The notes beneath the pieces were generated by a model. It was not told where the DNA came from, made no database searches, and worked only from the letters and a program-made list of their open reading frames with translations. Position numbers and translations under genes: made by a program. DNA of 35,085 nt, taken from positions 1 to 35,085 of the forward strand of contig JAGAYY010000009.1 in assembly GCA_017940265.1 (NCBI GenBank), given 5' to 3'. Source of the DNA: Bacilli bacterium (GTDB lineage Bacteria; Bacillota_I; Bacilli_A; RFN20; CAG-826). Positions 22,577 to 31,602 of the stretch are shown in pieces (the stretch's first letter is position 1; each line of letters opens with the position of its first letter).

Positions 22577-25210
22577 ATGGCAAATAAAAAACCTTTCGTG
22601 GCGAATAAGAATCATTTTTATATCTTCGTTGGCATAGCCATGTGTCTCATAACTGTCATCTTGTGCCTTAATACAGGTCCAGTTGCCCGCTATGCCGCAT
22701 TTCCATTTGTCTATGCTTTCGGCGCTCTTTCTTATGCCTTATTTATCGCTGTTGCAGCGCTAGGTTTAAGATTTATCTTTGCTAAGAAATTTATCAAGAT
22801 CAAATTCAATATTTATTTCTTCGCCTCATTAATCCTTATCATTGCTGGATTTATGTTCTATGCGCATTTCCAATCAATGGCCACTCTTAATGAAGGCGAA
22901 TATTTAGCTTTATCCACAAACGCTGAACTAAAGACTTATGACTTTAGAGAATGGTATAGTTCTTATTTTGATAATCGCTATTTCGACTTCATGCAATATC
23001 CAATCTTGGGATTATTCTCCTTCCCTTATGCCTCCGGCATTGTTGGCTATTTCCTAGTTGCTTTATTTAATAATTTATTTAATAGATCTTTCGGCGCTTT
23101 AATCGTCGCTATTATCTTAGCGGTTGTGGCCATCTTACTTTACTTCTTACCATTTATCCTTCGTGCTATTGGTAGAGAAAAAGAACCAAAAGCTGCAGTG
23201 GTTAAAGAGGAACAAGAAGAAACCATTTCTGATATCTCTATGAACAAAAAGGCTCCTCAAAAGGTCAGAAATATTGATGTTATCAAGGAAGCAAGTCAAA
23301 TTGATCCAGATACATACGAAAGTGAAATTACTGGCACTCCAAGAAGAAGCGCAGCGATTTCCTCACCAACATTTATCCAACAAGATAGTGGCGCTAATAA
23401 CTTTGGTATCAACGAAAATGGCACTTTTGCGCCAGCTCGCTTTAGAATTGATAACGGCCAACACAATATCCAACAAGAAGAAATCATTCCTGAAACTCAA
23501 CCAGTCGAGCAACCACAAGAGCCTACTAAGAGTGAACAAATGCAACTCGACTTTAACGCTGTTCCTGAAGTTAATGAAGAATTAGTGCAAGCAAAACCTG
23601 TTTTTGAAGCTCCACAAGTGGCTCAACCAGCAGTCGCTTCTGCTCCAGCAGTTCAATCAATGCCTGAAGTTAAACCAATTGAACAACCAAAACCAAGAGA
23701 AAGAGTGAAATGGATTCAACCAAGTACTGAAGTACTTAATACATATGAAACTAGTGAACAACAAGCTTTAAATGAACGTGTCGCTAGTGAAAGAAAAGAA
23801 GTTATCGACCAAACCATTCAAAACTTTGGTGTTGGCGCTCACGTTGAAGACTTTACTATCGGTCCAAGCGTTACACGCTTTAATATTGCCTATGACCGTA
23901 ACGTCTCCGCCCGTAGTGTGAATAACTTAGTGCAAGATATCCAAATCCGTTTAGGTGGTGTTAGCGCTAGATTTGAATCTATCGTTGAAGGTCAATCTTC
24001 ATCTGGCTTAGAAATTCCTAACGCTTCTGTTACGACAGTTTCATTTAAAGATGTCTATAGTGACTTACCTGATGTTAAGAAACATCCATTAGCCGTGGCT
24101 TTTGGTAAAAATATTAAAGGTGAAACAATATTTGCTGACTTTGATGAATTCCCACACATCTTAATTGCTGGTACCACAGGTAGTGGTAAATCCATCTTTG
24201 TTAACTCCATCATTGTCACTTTAATCATGCGTAATTCACCAGATGATTTAAAACTCGTTTTAGTGGATCCAAAGAAAGTTGAAATGTCTCGTTATAAAGA
24301 TATGCCTCACTTACTCTGCCCAATCATCACTGATCCAAATGATGCGAAGACATTAATCGATAGATTATGTAAAGAAATGGAAGAAAGATATGCCTTATTC
24401 TCTGATAATGGCTCCACCAACATTAAAGAATTTAATGAAGATGCTCCAGGACTCGGTTTAGAAAGACTTCCATATATTGTTGTCGTATTAGATGAATACG
24501 CTGATATTGTTGACCAATGTAAAGAAATCTCAATGCCAGTTGTTTCTCTTGCGCAAAAAGCTAGAGCCTGTGGTATTCACTTATTAATTTCCACTCAACG
24601 TCCATCCACTAACGTTGTTACTGGTGTTATTAAAGCTAATTTACCAACTCACGTTGCTTTAATGACTGCAAGTAGTGTTGACTCCATCACCATTATTGGT
24701 GAAGGTGGTGCGGAAAAGCTTATCGGTAAAGGCGATATGCTTGTCCAATCTCCTCTTGTCAGCCGTGTTGGTGTTGTGCGTTTACAAGGTTGCTTTATCC
24801 ATCGTACAGAGATTTCTCGTGTCGTTGGTTATTTAAAAGAACACTATGAAACGCATTATGATGAGAAATTCCTTAACTTAGAAGAAGAGGCCACTCAAGC
24901 GGCCAATGATTATATGCAAACCCCAGAATTTAAGGAACATGGTAATACTGAAGAAGAACGTTACCAATCCATTAAAGAATGGGTCATGAGCCAAGAATTC
25001 ATGTCTATTTCACGTATTCAACGTGAATGTGGTGTTGGTTTTAACCGTGCTGGTAGATTCTTCCTTCGTTTACAAAGCGAAGGGGTCGTTGGTAACGAAA
25101 CCGAAGGTAACAAAGGCTGCAGAGTCTTAGTGCAAGATAAATTTGGCTCCTCTAATGAAGAAAGTGTCGCCACTAGTGACGAACAAACTTATTTCAGGAG
25201 TGATGACTAA
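22577..25210 (+). CDS. ftsK: DNA translocase FtsK/SpoIIIE
   Basis: 877 aa; septum-located double-stranded DNA pump that clears chromosomes at division. The N-terminal ~210 residues contain four to five hydrophobic membrane segments. A Gln/Pro/Glu-rich linker (about 215-390) leads to the alpha-beta motor with Walker A GTTGSGKS (about 531) and Walker B VVVLDEYAD (about 635). The C-terminal gamma winged-helix domain is seen in SIKEWVMSQEFMSISRIQRE and GFNRAGRFF. A longer in-frame reading exists from 22517, but that lies in the rnjB terminator and upstream of the promoter, so the ATG at 22577 is chosen. No SD is present. Confidence 0.96.
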   Translation: MANKKPFVANKNHFYIFVGIAMCLITVILCLNTGPVARYAAFPFVYAFGALSYALFIAVAALGLRFIFAKKFIKIKFNIYFFASLILIIAGFMFYAHFQSMATLNEGEYLALSTNAELKTYDFREWYSSYFDNRYFDFMQYPILGLFSFPYASGIVGYFLVALFNNLFNRSFGALIVAIILAVVAILLYFLPFILRAIGREKEPKAAVVKEEQEETISDISMNKKAPQKVRNIDVIKEASQIDPDTYESEITGTPRRSAAISSPTFIQQDSGANNFGINENGTFAPARFRIDNGQHNIQQEEIIPETQPVEQPQEPTKSEQMQLDFNAVPEVNEELVQAKPVFEAPQVAQPAVASAPAVQSMPEVKPIEQPKPRERVKWIQPSTEVLNTYETSEQQALNERVASERKEVIDQTIQNFGVGAHVEDFTIGPSVTRFNIAYDRNVSARSVNNLVQDIQIRLGGVSARFESIVEGQSSSGLEIPNASVTTVSFKDVYSDLPDVKKHPLAVAFGKNIKGETIFADFDEFPHILIAGTTGSGKSIFVNSIIVTLIMRNSPDDLKLVLVDPKKVEMSRYKDMPHLLCPIITDPNDAKTLIDRLCKEMEERYALFSDNGSTNIKEFNEDAPGLGLERLPYIVVVLDEYADIVDQCKEISMPVVSLAQKARACGIHLLISTQRPSTNVVTGVIKANLPTHVALMTASSVDSITIIGEGGAEKLIGKGDMLVQSPLVSRVGVVRLQGCFIHRTEISRVVGYLKEHYETHYDEKFLNLEEEATQAANDYMQTPEFKEHGNTEEERYQSIKEWVMSQEFMSISRIQRECGVGFNRAGRFFLRLQSEGVVGNETEGNKGCRVLVQDKFGSSNEESVATSDEQTYFRSDD

Positions 25211-27339
25211 TGGTTAGTTATTTAAAGGCTAAGTTATTCTCCTGGAGAAGGATTAATGTCGTTTTATTCACCGACATTCCTCGTCCTGAAAAGCTCAAAG
25301 TCTCTTTATACAAAGAAGACCAACTAATTAAAAAAGAAACCGCTCATTTTACTTCCATAAATAACATCTATATCTTTGATATCAATCTCGATAAAGATTA
25401 CGAATTAGGCAAAAACTATCGTTTACTTGTTGGTGATTTACAGTGCACAAGCATTGATGTTAATGATGCGATTTATTTTAAAGATTTCGATGAGCGCTTT
25501 TTTTATGAAAAAGAAGACTTAGGTAGTAACTACACTAAAGAAGCCACTGAATTTGTGATATGGGCCCCTTTAGCAAGTGAAGTTAAAGTCAAATTGATCT
25601 CCCCTAAAGATGAAATTATCATCCGTGAAATGGTAAGAGAAGATAAAGGTATCTACCGCCTCAAAATAAACGAAGATTTATTAAACTACAAATACCGCTA
25701 TATCATCAATAACTCTGGTGTGGTCACCGAAGCTAAAGACTTATATGGTAAGGAAGTCAGTTTAAATAGTGAATATTCTGTGGTTATTGATACTGAGTCC
25801 TTACTCAAAATTAAGAATGTGAAACCAGAAACTACAATCAATAATTATGTTGATGCCGTTATCTATGAAACTCATATTCGTGACCTAAATGAAGGCAATT
25901 ACAATAACACCGTTAATAAAGGTAAATTCGCCGGTTTTATGGAAACTAACCGCCAAACAGTAGGGGGTAATCCCGCTGGTTTAGATTACATTAAATATCT
26001 TGGTTTTACCCATGTCCAAATCCAACCAGTTTTAGATTTTGATTCCAAAGATGATATTAAGATTAGTGACTGGTATAACTGGGGCTATGATACATTATCA
26101 TTTTTTGCTCTTGAAGGTAGCTACGCTCTTCATCCAGAAGTGCCTGCTTCTCGTATTTTAGAATTCAAAGAATTAGTTAATAAATATCACGAAAATGACT
26201 TAAGAATTATTATGGATGTGGTTTATAACCACATTTATGAATATGAAAACAGTGACTTTGAAAAGACCGTTCCACATTATTATTTTAGACGTAGAAGAAA
26301 CCATTATCTTTCTAATGCCTCAGGATGTGGCAATGACTTTGCTAGCGAAAGAAAGATGGCTAGTAAAATCATCGTCGATAGTGTGAAATATCTTTTCAAA
26401 TACTTCGATATTGATGGCTTAAGATTTGATCTGATGGGCTTACTTGATATAGCCACAGTTAGGGCTTGTTATAAAGAAGCTAGAAAGATTAAGGCTGACG
26501 CTATCTTATATGGTGAAGGCTGGGACATGGGTGAAGAATTACCTAGTGAAGAAAAGGCTAGTAAAAACAATGCCGCATTACTTAAAGAATTCGGTTTCTT
26601 TAATGATTCGTACCGTGACATTGTTAAAGGTCCTTCCTCTTCCTTTAATCTTCATGAAAAAGGCTATATCTGTGGTAACACTGACTATGTATTTGGCCTA
26701 GATTATGCCTTCCATGCATCCGTATTACCTTTATCCTACCAACCAATGTTTAATACCGCTAATCAAAGCATCAATTATCTTGAATGTCACGATAATAGTA
26801 CGCTTTTTGATAAATTGCTCGTTTCTAACGCGTTTGAAGAAGAAAAAGTGCTCTTAGATAGAGTGAATCTCGCTAATCACATTTTACTTCTTTCGTTCGG
26901 TGTTCCTTTAGTACACGCTGGTCAAGAGATTGGTCAGAGCAAAGATGGACTAGACAACACCTACAAGACGATAGGCGTCAACAACCTTAACTATCGTCTC
27001 ATTGATGAACGTTTTGACATGGTCAATCGTTTCCGTCTTTTCAATATCCTGCGGAAGAAACTTGCTTACACACATCTTTTCAAACCAGAAGAGATTAAGA
27101 ATGTTTTCGAAATCTCTCGCTGGGATAATGGTGTTTATCTATTGAGTGCAAAGAATAAGAACATCATTAATAATGAAAAGGAATTTGTCATTCTTATTAA
27201 TCCAAAAGCCGAAAAGATTCCAGTGGAGTTAGATAATTACTACACTGAATTTAACGGGGTGGATGATAATAGGGCGACAACTGTAAAAAATAGTCTTCTT
27301 CCTGGGTGTTCAGTAAAGATGTTATTTCTTAAGAAATAA
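25210..27339 (+). CDS. pulA: Type I pullulanase (glycoside hydrolase family 13)
   Basis: 709 aa; cleaves alpha-1,6 branches of pullulan, starch or glycogen. There is no signal peptide, so it acts in the cytoplasm, probably on glycogen-like polymers or imported dextrins. A CBM48-like domain (EFVIWAPLASEVKVKL, about 115-130) precedes the GH13 barrel. The pullulanase signature YNWGYD, region I DVVYNH, region II GLRFDLMGLLD (nucleophile Asp), region III YGEGWDMG (Glu) and region IV ECHDN (Asp) are all intact. The ATG overlaps the ftsK stop by one base (TAATG), with an AGGAG SD inside ftsK, so it is co-translated with ftsK. Confidence 0.94.
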   Translation: MVSYLKAKLFSWRRINVVLFTDIPRPEKLKVSLYKEDQLIKKETAHFTSINNIYIFDINLDKDYELGKNYRLLVGDLQCTSIDVNDAIYFKDFDERFFYEKEDLGSNYTKEATEFVIWAPLASEVKVKLISPKDEIIIREMVREDKGIYRLKINEDLLNYKYRYIINNSGVVTEAKDLYGKEVSLNSEYSVVIDTESLLKIKNVKPETTINNYVDAVIYETHIRDLNEGNYNNTVNKGKFAGFMETNRQTVGGNPAGLDYIKYLGFTHVQIQPVLDFDSKDDIKISDWYNWGYDTLSFFALEGSYALHPEVPASRILEFKELVNKYHENDLRIIMDVVYNHIYEYENSDFEKTVPHYYFRRRRNHYLSNASGCGNDFASERKMASKIIVDSVKYLFKYFDIDGLRFDLMGLLDIATVRACYKEARKIKADAILYGEGWDMGEELPSEEKASKNNAALLKEFGFFNDSYRDIVKGPSSSFNLHEKGYICGNTDYVFGLDYAFHASVLPLSYQPMFNTANQSINYLECHDNSTLFDKLLVSNAFEEEKVLLDRVNLANHILLLSFGVPLVHAGQEIGQSKDGLDNTYKTIGVNNLNYRLIDERFDMVNRFRLFNILRKKLAYTHLFKPEEIKNVFEISRWDNGVYLLSAKNKNIINNEKEFVILINPKAEKIPVELDNYYTEFNGVDDNRATTVKNSLLPGCSVKMLFLKK

Positions 27340-27359
27340 CTAGCCAAGGAGAGAGGAAT

Positions 27360-27644
27360 ATGATTTCCACCATTACGTTGTTGGGTCAAGCTAGCGACGC
27401 TATAGCAGACCATCCTATGTTCCGTTACATCGATATCGAGTCACGTGAACCTTTTGAAGAAAATTCATTCTTCAGCAAAATCCCGGTTATGTACTGGGAT
27501 AGATCAAGCTCTAATCCATTACTACGTATCCCAAATGGACATTTTGTGGTAATATTTGGTAGATTAGAGTCTCATCCAACATTGGGACTTTATGTCCTTG
27601 CGGAACAAATCCGCCATTTCAGTTCTAACTTAAAGACAAAGTAA
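27360..27644 (+). CDS. Small protein, possibly OB-fold/SSB-like
   Basis: 94 aa. The segment GHFVVIFGRLESHPTLGLYV, followed by LAEQIRHF, resembles the strand pattern of single-stranded DNA-binding (OB-fold) proteins, where a 'GRL' strand is followed by 'LYVxAEQI'. The N-terminal half (SREPFEENSFFSKIPVMYWD) would fit the preceding strands. No catalytic motif is visible. A good SD (AAGGAGAGAGG) precedes the ATG. The gene lies 4 nt before plsC. The assignment is tentative and the protein is not from the canonical ssb locus. Confidence 0.5.
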   Translation: MISTITLLGQASDAIADHPMFRYIDIESREPFEENSFFSKIPVMYWDRSSSNPLLRIPNGHFVVIFGRLESHPTLGLYVLAEQIRHFSSNLKTK

Positions 27645-27648
27645 AACT

Positions 27649-28437
27649 ATGTTCCATTATTCAAGAGCCGTTTTAAGAGTTGGTCCTCGCCTATTAGGCG
27701 CGTGTCTTTTTACTTTCAGTAGATGGAATAAACACTTAGACAAAGTGCCATTCGCCATTAGAAACGCTAAATTTAGAAAGCTTTCTAAGCAAATCGCTGA
27801 TGCTTTACATGTTGATTTGAATATTTTTGGCTTAGAGAATATTCCAACTGAAGGAAACTTCTTCCTAGTTTCTAATCACATGTCCGCTTTTGATCCAGTG
27901 CCATTTTTAATTGCGATTGAAAAACCAACCACATTCGTGGGCAAGATGGAACTCGAAAAAGTGCCACTTTTAAAAGGTGCCTTAAAATCTTTAGATGTGA
28001 AGAGCATGAATAGAGATGATTTAAGACAATCACTAAAAGTGATGTTAGAAGTTGAAGCTGACTTAAAGAAACAAGAAAGAAACTGGATGATATTCCCAGA
28101 AGGCACAAGAATTCGTGACCAAATGTTACCAGTGGCCGCGTTCCATCCTGGAACATTTAGACCAGCCCAAAAAGCTAAGGTTACAATTTTACCAGCCGCC
28201 ACATATGGCACCTTCCGTGTCTTAAAGATGCATCCACAGTTTAAAAGATATCCTGTTTCAGTATCATTCTTGAAACCAATCACTCCAGAAGAATACGCTG
28301 GACTTAATACATCCGATTTAGCGGAAATCACGCGCAATATGGTGCAAAAAGAAATTACTTATCACTTAAGACCTCTTGATCACAAGATCATGAGCGAGAA
28401 TAAAGAAAAAGCGTATAAATTCAACGCCATTCTCTAG
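27649..28437 (+). CDS. plsC: 1-acyl-sn-glycerol-3-phosphate acyltransferase
   Basis: 262 aa; transfers an acyl chain to lysophosphatidic acid to make phosphatidic acid at the inner face of the membrane. The acyltransferase HX4D motif is NHMSAFDP (His77, Asp82), and the substrate-binding motifs are FVGKMEL (about 96-102) and FPEGTR (149-154). The N-terminus is weakly hydrophobic (LLGACLFTF), consistent with peripheral membrane association. No SD precedes the ATG, 4 nt after the previous stop. It ends convergently with the methyltransferase gene; the two stop codons share the palindrome CTAG. Confidence 0.93.
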   Translation: MFHYSRAVLRVGPRLLGACLFTFSRWNKHLDKVPFAIRNAKFRKLSKQIADALHVDLNIFGLENIPTEGNFFLVSNHMSAFDPVPFLIAIEKPTTFVGKMELEKVPLLKGALKSLDVKSMNRDDLRQSLKVMLEVEADLKKQERNWMIFPEGTRIRDQMLPVAAFHPGTFRPAQKAKVTILPAATYGTFRVLKMHPQFKRYPVSVSFLKPITPEEYAGLNTSDLAEITRNMVQKEITYHLRPLDHKIMSENKEKAYKFNAIL

Positions 28438-29717
28438 AATATTAATTTCTTTCTTAAACCTTTCGGTAAACGGTTCTTAATAATGCGACCATCGCTTTTA
28501 GCGATATCGACATTGATACCTTTGTATTTTAAAAGACAATAGCCCTTGCTAGTGTTTTTATTGACGCCTTCACCAAGGAAATACCTTGCGGTTTCATTTT
28601 CGTCAATTTCGAAGGCGCTTTTAAACGACTCCACAAAATGTGAGTAGTGGTAATCAAATCTGATATCACCTTTATCGATTTGACCAACCTTAACGCCGTA
28701 ACGGATGACATTAAGATATTTAACGTTAAATTCTTTGCTCATCAAATAGAGATAGTCACCATATTTCTGATAGTGGCTATAACCATTCGCTGGTATATCA
28801 TAAGATAACTTGTTTTTATTATCTTTAGAAACACTAGGTCTTAAGATGCCTGGTTTTTTAATTAAACAGATGTAGTGGCCTTCACCTGGAAATAGACTTG
28901 GTAATAAGTGAACGCCATATGGTTTAGCCTTACTAACACAATATAAAGGATTATCTTCGATAGGTTTAATCTCTGCATCGGTGTTATTTAGTAAATAGTC
29001 AATGACTTCTTCATCTTCTTCATAAGAGAATGAGCAAGTGGAATAGACCATTTCGCCACCTTCTTTGAGCATCGCATACGCTATTAAGATGAGTGACTTT
29101 TGAATTTCTGCGTATTTTTCTACCTTCGCAATTGACCAATCTTCTTGCATCTCATCCATCTTTCTAAACATGCCACTTCCTGAGCAAGGAGCGTCTAAAA
29201 TAATCTTATCGAATGTATTCAAATAGTGTTGATAAATGCTAGAAAAATCATTGTTAACTATTAGAAGATTGCCTCTTCCCATTCTTTCAGCATTTTCACT
29301 AATCGCGAACGCTCTATTTTTAGCGATATCGTTAGAAACAATAAGCCCTTTATTATGCATGAGAAGAGATGCTTGCATACTCTTGCCGCCTGGTGCGGCG
29401 CATAAGTCTAAAACGACATCGTTTTCATTTGGGTTAAGTAAATATGCTGGTAGCATCGCACTTGGTTCTTGTAAGTAGAAACAGCCAAGTTCGTGATAAA
29501 CACTCTTGCCTAATTCAAGTTCATTTTTATCGTATAAAAAGGCATTAGGAATAATTGGATGTCTCACTAAGTTAGGATAGATATTAAGAAGAGTGTTAAC
29601 ACTCATCTTTTCTTCGTTTAAAAGTAGAGCGTGCTTACTTTCTTCCTTTAAAGATTTAGCAAGCTTATCGATTTCTTCATCGTTTAGATATGTCTTTAAA
29701 TGATTTAAAAATTCCAC
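28434..29717 (-). CDS. RsmF/RsmB-type rRNA (cytosine-C5)-methyltransferase with C-terminal PUA-like domain
   Basis: 427 aa. S-adenosylmethionine-dependent m5C methyltransferase of the NOL1/NOP2/Sun family. The SAM loop is CAAPGGKS (106-113), motif IV DAPCSGSGM holds the resolving Cys178, and motif VI YSTCSFSYEEDEEVI holds the catalytic Cys228. The C-terminal ~130 residues (GDIRFDYHYSHFVESF to LPKGLRKKL) match the RsmF-type PUA-like extension found in Firmicutes. The start is a GTG at 29717; no clear SD is seen. The exact target (16S C1407 in E. coli RsmF) is not certain. Confidence 0.9.
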   Translation of the reverse strand: MEFLNHLKTYLNDEEIDKLAKSLKEESKHALLLNEEKMSVNTLLNIYPNLVRHPIIPNAFLYDKNELELGKSVYHELGCFYLQEPSAMLPAYLLNPNENDVVLDLCAAPGGKSMQASLLMHNKGLIVSNDIAKNRAFAISENAERMGRGNLLIVNNDFSSIYQHYLNTFDKIILDAPCSGSGMFRKMDEMQEDWSIAKVEKYAEIQKSLILIAYAMLKEGGEMVYSTCSFSYEEDEEVIDYLLNNTDAEIKPIEDNPLYCVSKAKPYGVHLLPSLFPGEGHYICLIKKPGILRPSVSKDNKNKLSYDIPANGYSHYQKYGDYLYLMSKEFNVKYLNVIRYGVKVGQIDKGDIRFDYHYSHFVESFKSAFEIDENETARYFLGEGVNKNTSKGYCLLKYKGINVDIAKSDGRIIKNRLPKGLRKKLIF

Positions 29718-29766
29718 GAGATTATCTTACCCCATATAAACTATCGTTAGTAATGCAAACAAAGTC

Positions 29767-29795
29767 TTGAATTAACTAACATGAAACGTTATTAT
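29767..29795 (+). promoter_or_regulatory. Promoter of the deoA/pdp-dtd-mnmA unit
   Basis: TTGAAT (29767-29772), a 17-nt spacer and TATTAT (29790-29795), leading to a leader of about 38 nt with a good SD before the ATG at 29840. Confidence 0.65.
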
Positions 29796-29839
29796 AAAAA
29801 ATCCTTTTTTATGGTAAACTAAATAGTGAGGTATTGCTT

Positions 29840-31147
29840 ATGAGAATGGTAGATTTAATCATTAAGAAGCGTGAAGGTCATGCTTTAACTCGTGAAGAGA
29901 TTGCTTTCTGGATTGACGGTTATGTCAATGGTGTCATTCCTGATTACCAAGTCAGTGCGATGAATATGGCGATTCTTTTCAAAGGAATGACTGAAGAAGA
30001 AGTCATTAACTTAACTGATTTGATGGAACACTCCGGTGAGACATTAGATTTATCTAATCTCAGAGGTGTTAAAGTTGATAAACATAGTACTGGTGGTGTT
30101 GGCGATAAGACATCTTTGGTCCTTGGACCAATGGTAGCCGCTTGTGGTGCGACATTCGCTAAATTAAGTGGTCGTGGTTTAGGCCATACTGGTGGTACTT
30201 TAGATAAATTAGAATCTATCCCAGGATTAACAATCCAAATTAATGGTGATCGTTTCATTAACCAAGTCAATAAAATTGGTATCGCTATTGCGGGTCAAAC
30301 ACAATCCTTAGTTCCTGCAGATAAGAAGATGTACGCTCTTAGAGATGTTACTGGTACAGTTGAATCCATTCCATTAATTGCCGCTTCTGTTATGTCTAAG
30401 AAATTAGCCGCTGGTACAGACGCAATTCTATTAGATGTCACTTTAGGCAATGGTGCCTTTATGAAAGATATTAACCAAGCCAGAATCTTAGCGAAATTAA
30501 TGGTGAAGATTGGTAATGGTTTGAAACGTGATACACGTGCTGTTTTAAGTAATATGGATGAACCTTTAGGTTTAGCGGTTGGTAATGCTTTAGAGGTTAA
30601 AGAAGCTATTGCTGCTTTACACGGTGAAGGTCCAGAAGATTTAATGGAACTTTGCTATATTGGTGGTGCTATCATGCTCGAACAAGCGCATATCTGCAAA
30701 GACTATAATCACGGCCGTAAAATGCTTGAAGAATGCATTAAAGATGGTTCCGCTTTCAATAAGTTCTTAGAAATGGTTGAGGCTCAAGGTGGCGATGTCA
30801 GCTACATCTTACATCCAGAGAAGTTTGCCGTGGCTAAGAACGTCGTTCCTATCTACGCTAAAGAAGAAGGCTATGTTAAGTCCATCAATGCTTTAGAAAT
30901 CGGTTTATCTTCCATGACCTTAGGTGGTGGTAGAGAAACATTAGATGATGTCATTGATATGGCTGCTGGTATTATGCTCAATAAGAAAGTTGGCGATTAC
31001 GTTAAAGAAGGCGAAGTCTTATGCTACTTACATTCTAATAAGAATGTTACTTTAATTAATCGTGTCGCTAAGAACGTCGCAGATTCATTCAAAATCAGCA
31101 AAGAGTTCGTTGAAAAACCAAAGGTTGTCTTAGAAGTTATTCAATAA
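29840..31147 (+). CDS. pdp: Pyrimidine-nucleoside phosphorylase
   Basis: 435 aa; phosphorolysis of uridine, thymidine and deoxyuridine in nucleoside salvage. The family signature KHSTGGVGDKTSLVLGPMVA and SGRGLGHTGGTLDKLESIPG is intact, and the C-terminal alpha/beta domain (GLSSMTLGGGRETLDDVIDM) is complete. The N-terminus MRMVDLIIKKREGHALTREE fits the family. The ATG at 29840 is preceded by the SD GAGGT, so an alternative TTG two codons upstream is rejected. It could be named deoA if thymidine-specific; sequence alone does not settle the specificity. Confidence 0.93.
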   Translation: MRMVDLIIKKREGHALTREEIAFWIDGYVNGVIPDYQVSAMNMAILFKGMTEEEVINLTDLMEHSGETLDLSNLRGVKVDKHSTGGVGDKTSLVLGPMVAACGATFAKLSGRGLGHTGGTLDKLESIPGLTIQINGDRFINQVNKIGIAIAGQTQSLVPADKKMYALRDVTGTVESIPLIAASVMSKKLAAGTDAILLDVTLGNGAFMKDINQARILAKLMVKIGNGLKRDTRAVLSNMDEPLGLAVGNALEVKEAIAALHGEGPEDLMELCYIGGAIMLEQAHICKDYNHGRKMLEECIKDGSAFNKFLEMVEAQGGDVSYILHPEKFAVAKNVVPIYAKEEGYVKSINALEIGLSSMTLGGGRETLDDVIDMAAGIMLNKKVGDYVKEGEVLCYLHSNKNVTLINRVAKNVADSFKISKEFVEKPKVVLEVIQ

Positions 31148-31148
31148 T

Positions 31149-31601
31149 ATGAGAGTTGTTTTAACCACCGTATTAAATGCATCAGTCACAATTGATAATA
31201 AGGTCTATTCCCAAATCGACCGTGGCTTTTGCTTACTCGTTGGTTTTACTCATAGTGATGATCAAAAACTCGTTGAAAAGATGATTGATAAGATTCTTTC
31301 CTTACGTGTTTTCGCCGATGAAAGAGGCTTAACGAACTTATCAATTTATGACGTTAAAGGACAGATTATGTCTGTCAGTCAATTCACTTTATATGCGGAT
31401 ACATCAGGTGGAAGAAGACCATCCTTTGTGAATGCGATGAAACCTGATCAAGCTAGAGAATTATATGCTTATTTCAATCAGCAACTTGAAAATAAGTTTG
31501 GTCCAATTGCCACAGGTGTTTTTGGTGCTGATATGAAAGTAAGTAGTATAAATGATGGGCCATTTACAGTTCTATTAGACAGCGAGGAATTATTTAAATA
31601 A
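31149..31601 (+). CDS. dtd: D-aminoacyl-tRNA deacylase
   Basis: 150 aa; hydrolyses D-amino acids (and glycine mischarged on tRNA-Ala) from tRNA. Family motifs are MSVSQFTLYADTSGGRRPSF (SQxT motif) and the C-terminal NDGPFTVLLDS (the GP-cis-Pro region). It starts 1 nt after the preceding stop with no SD, so it is coupled. Dtd guards against mischarged tRNA-Ala, and alaS lies two genes downstream. Confidence 0.95.
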   Translation: MRVVLTTVLNASVTIDNKVYSQIDRGFCLLVGFTHSDDQKLVEKMIDKILSLRVFADERGLTNLSIYDVKGQIMSVSQFTLYADTSGGRRPSFVNAMKPDQARELYAYFNQQLENKFGPIATGVFGADMKVSSINDGPFTVLLDSEELFK

Positions 31602-31602
31602 T

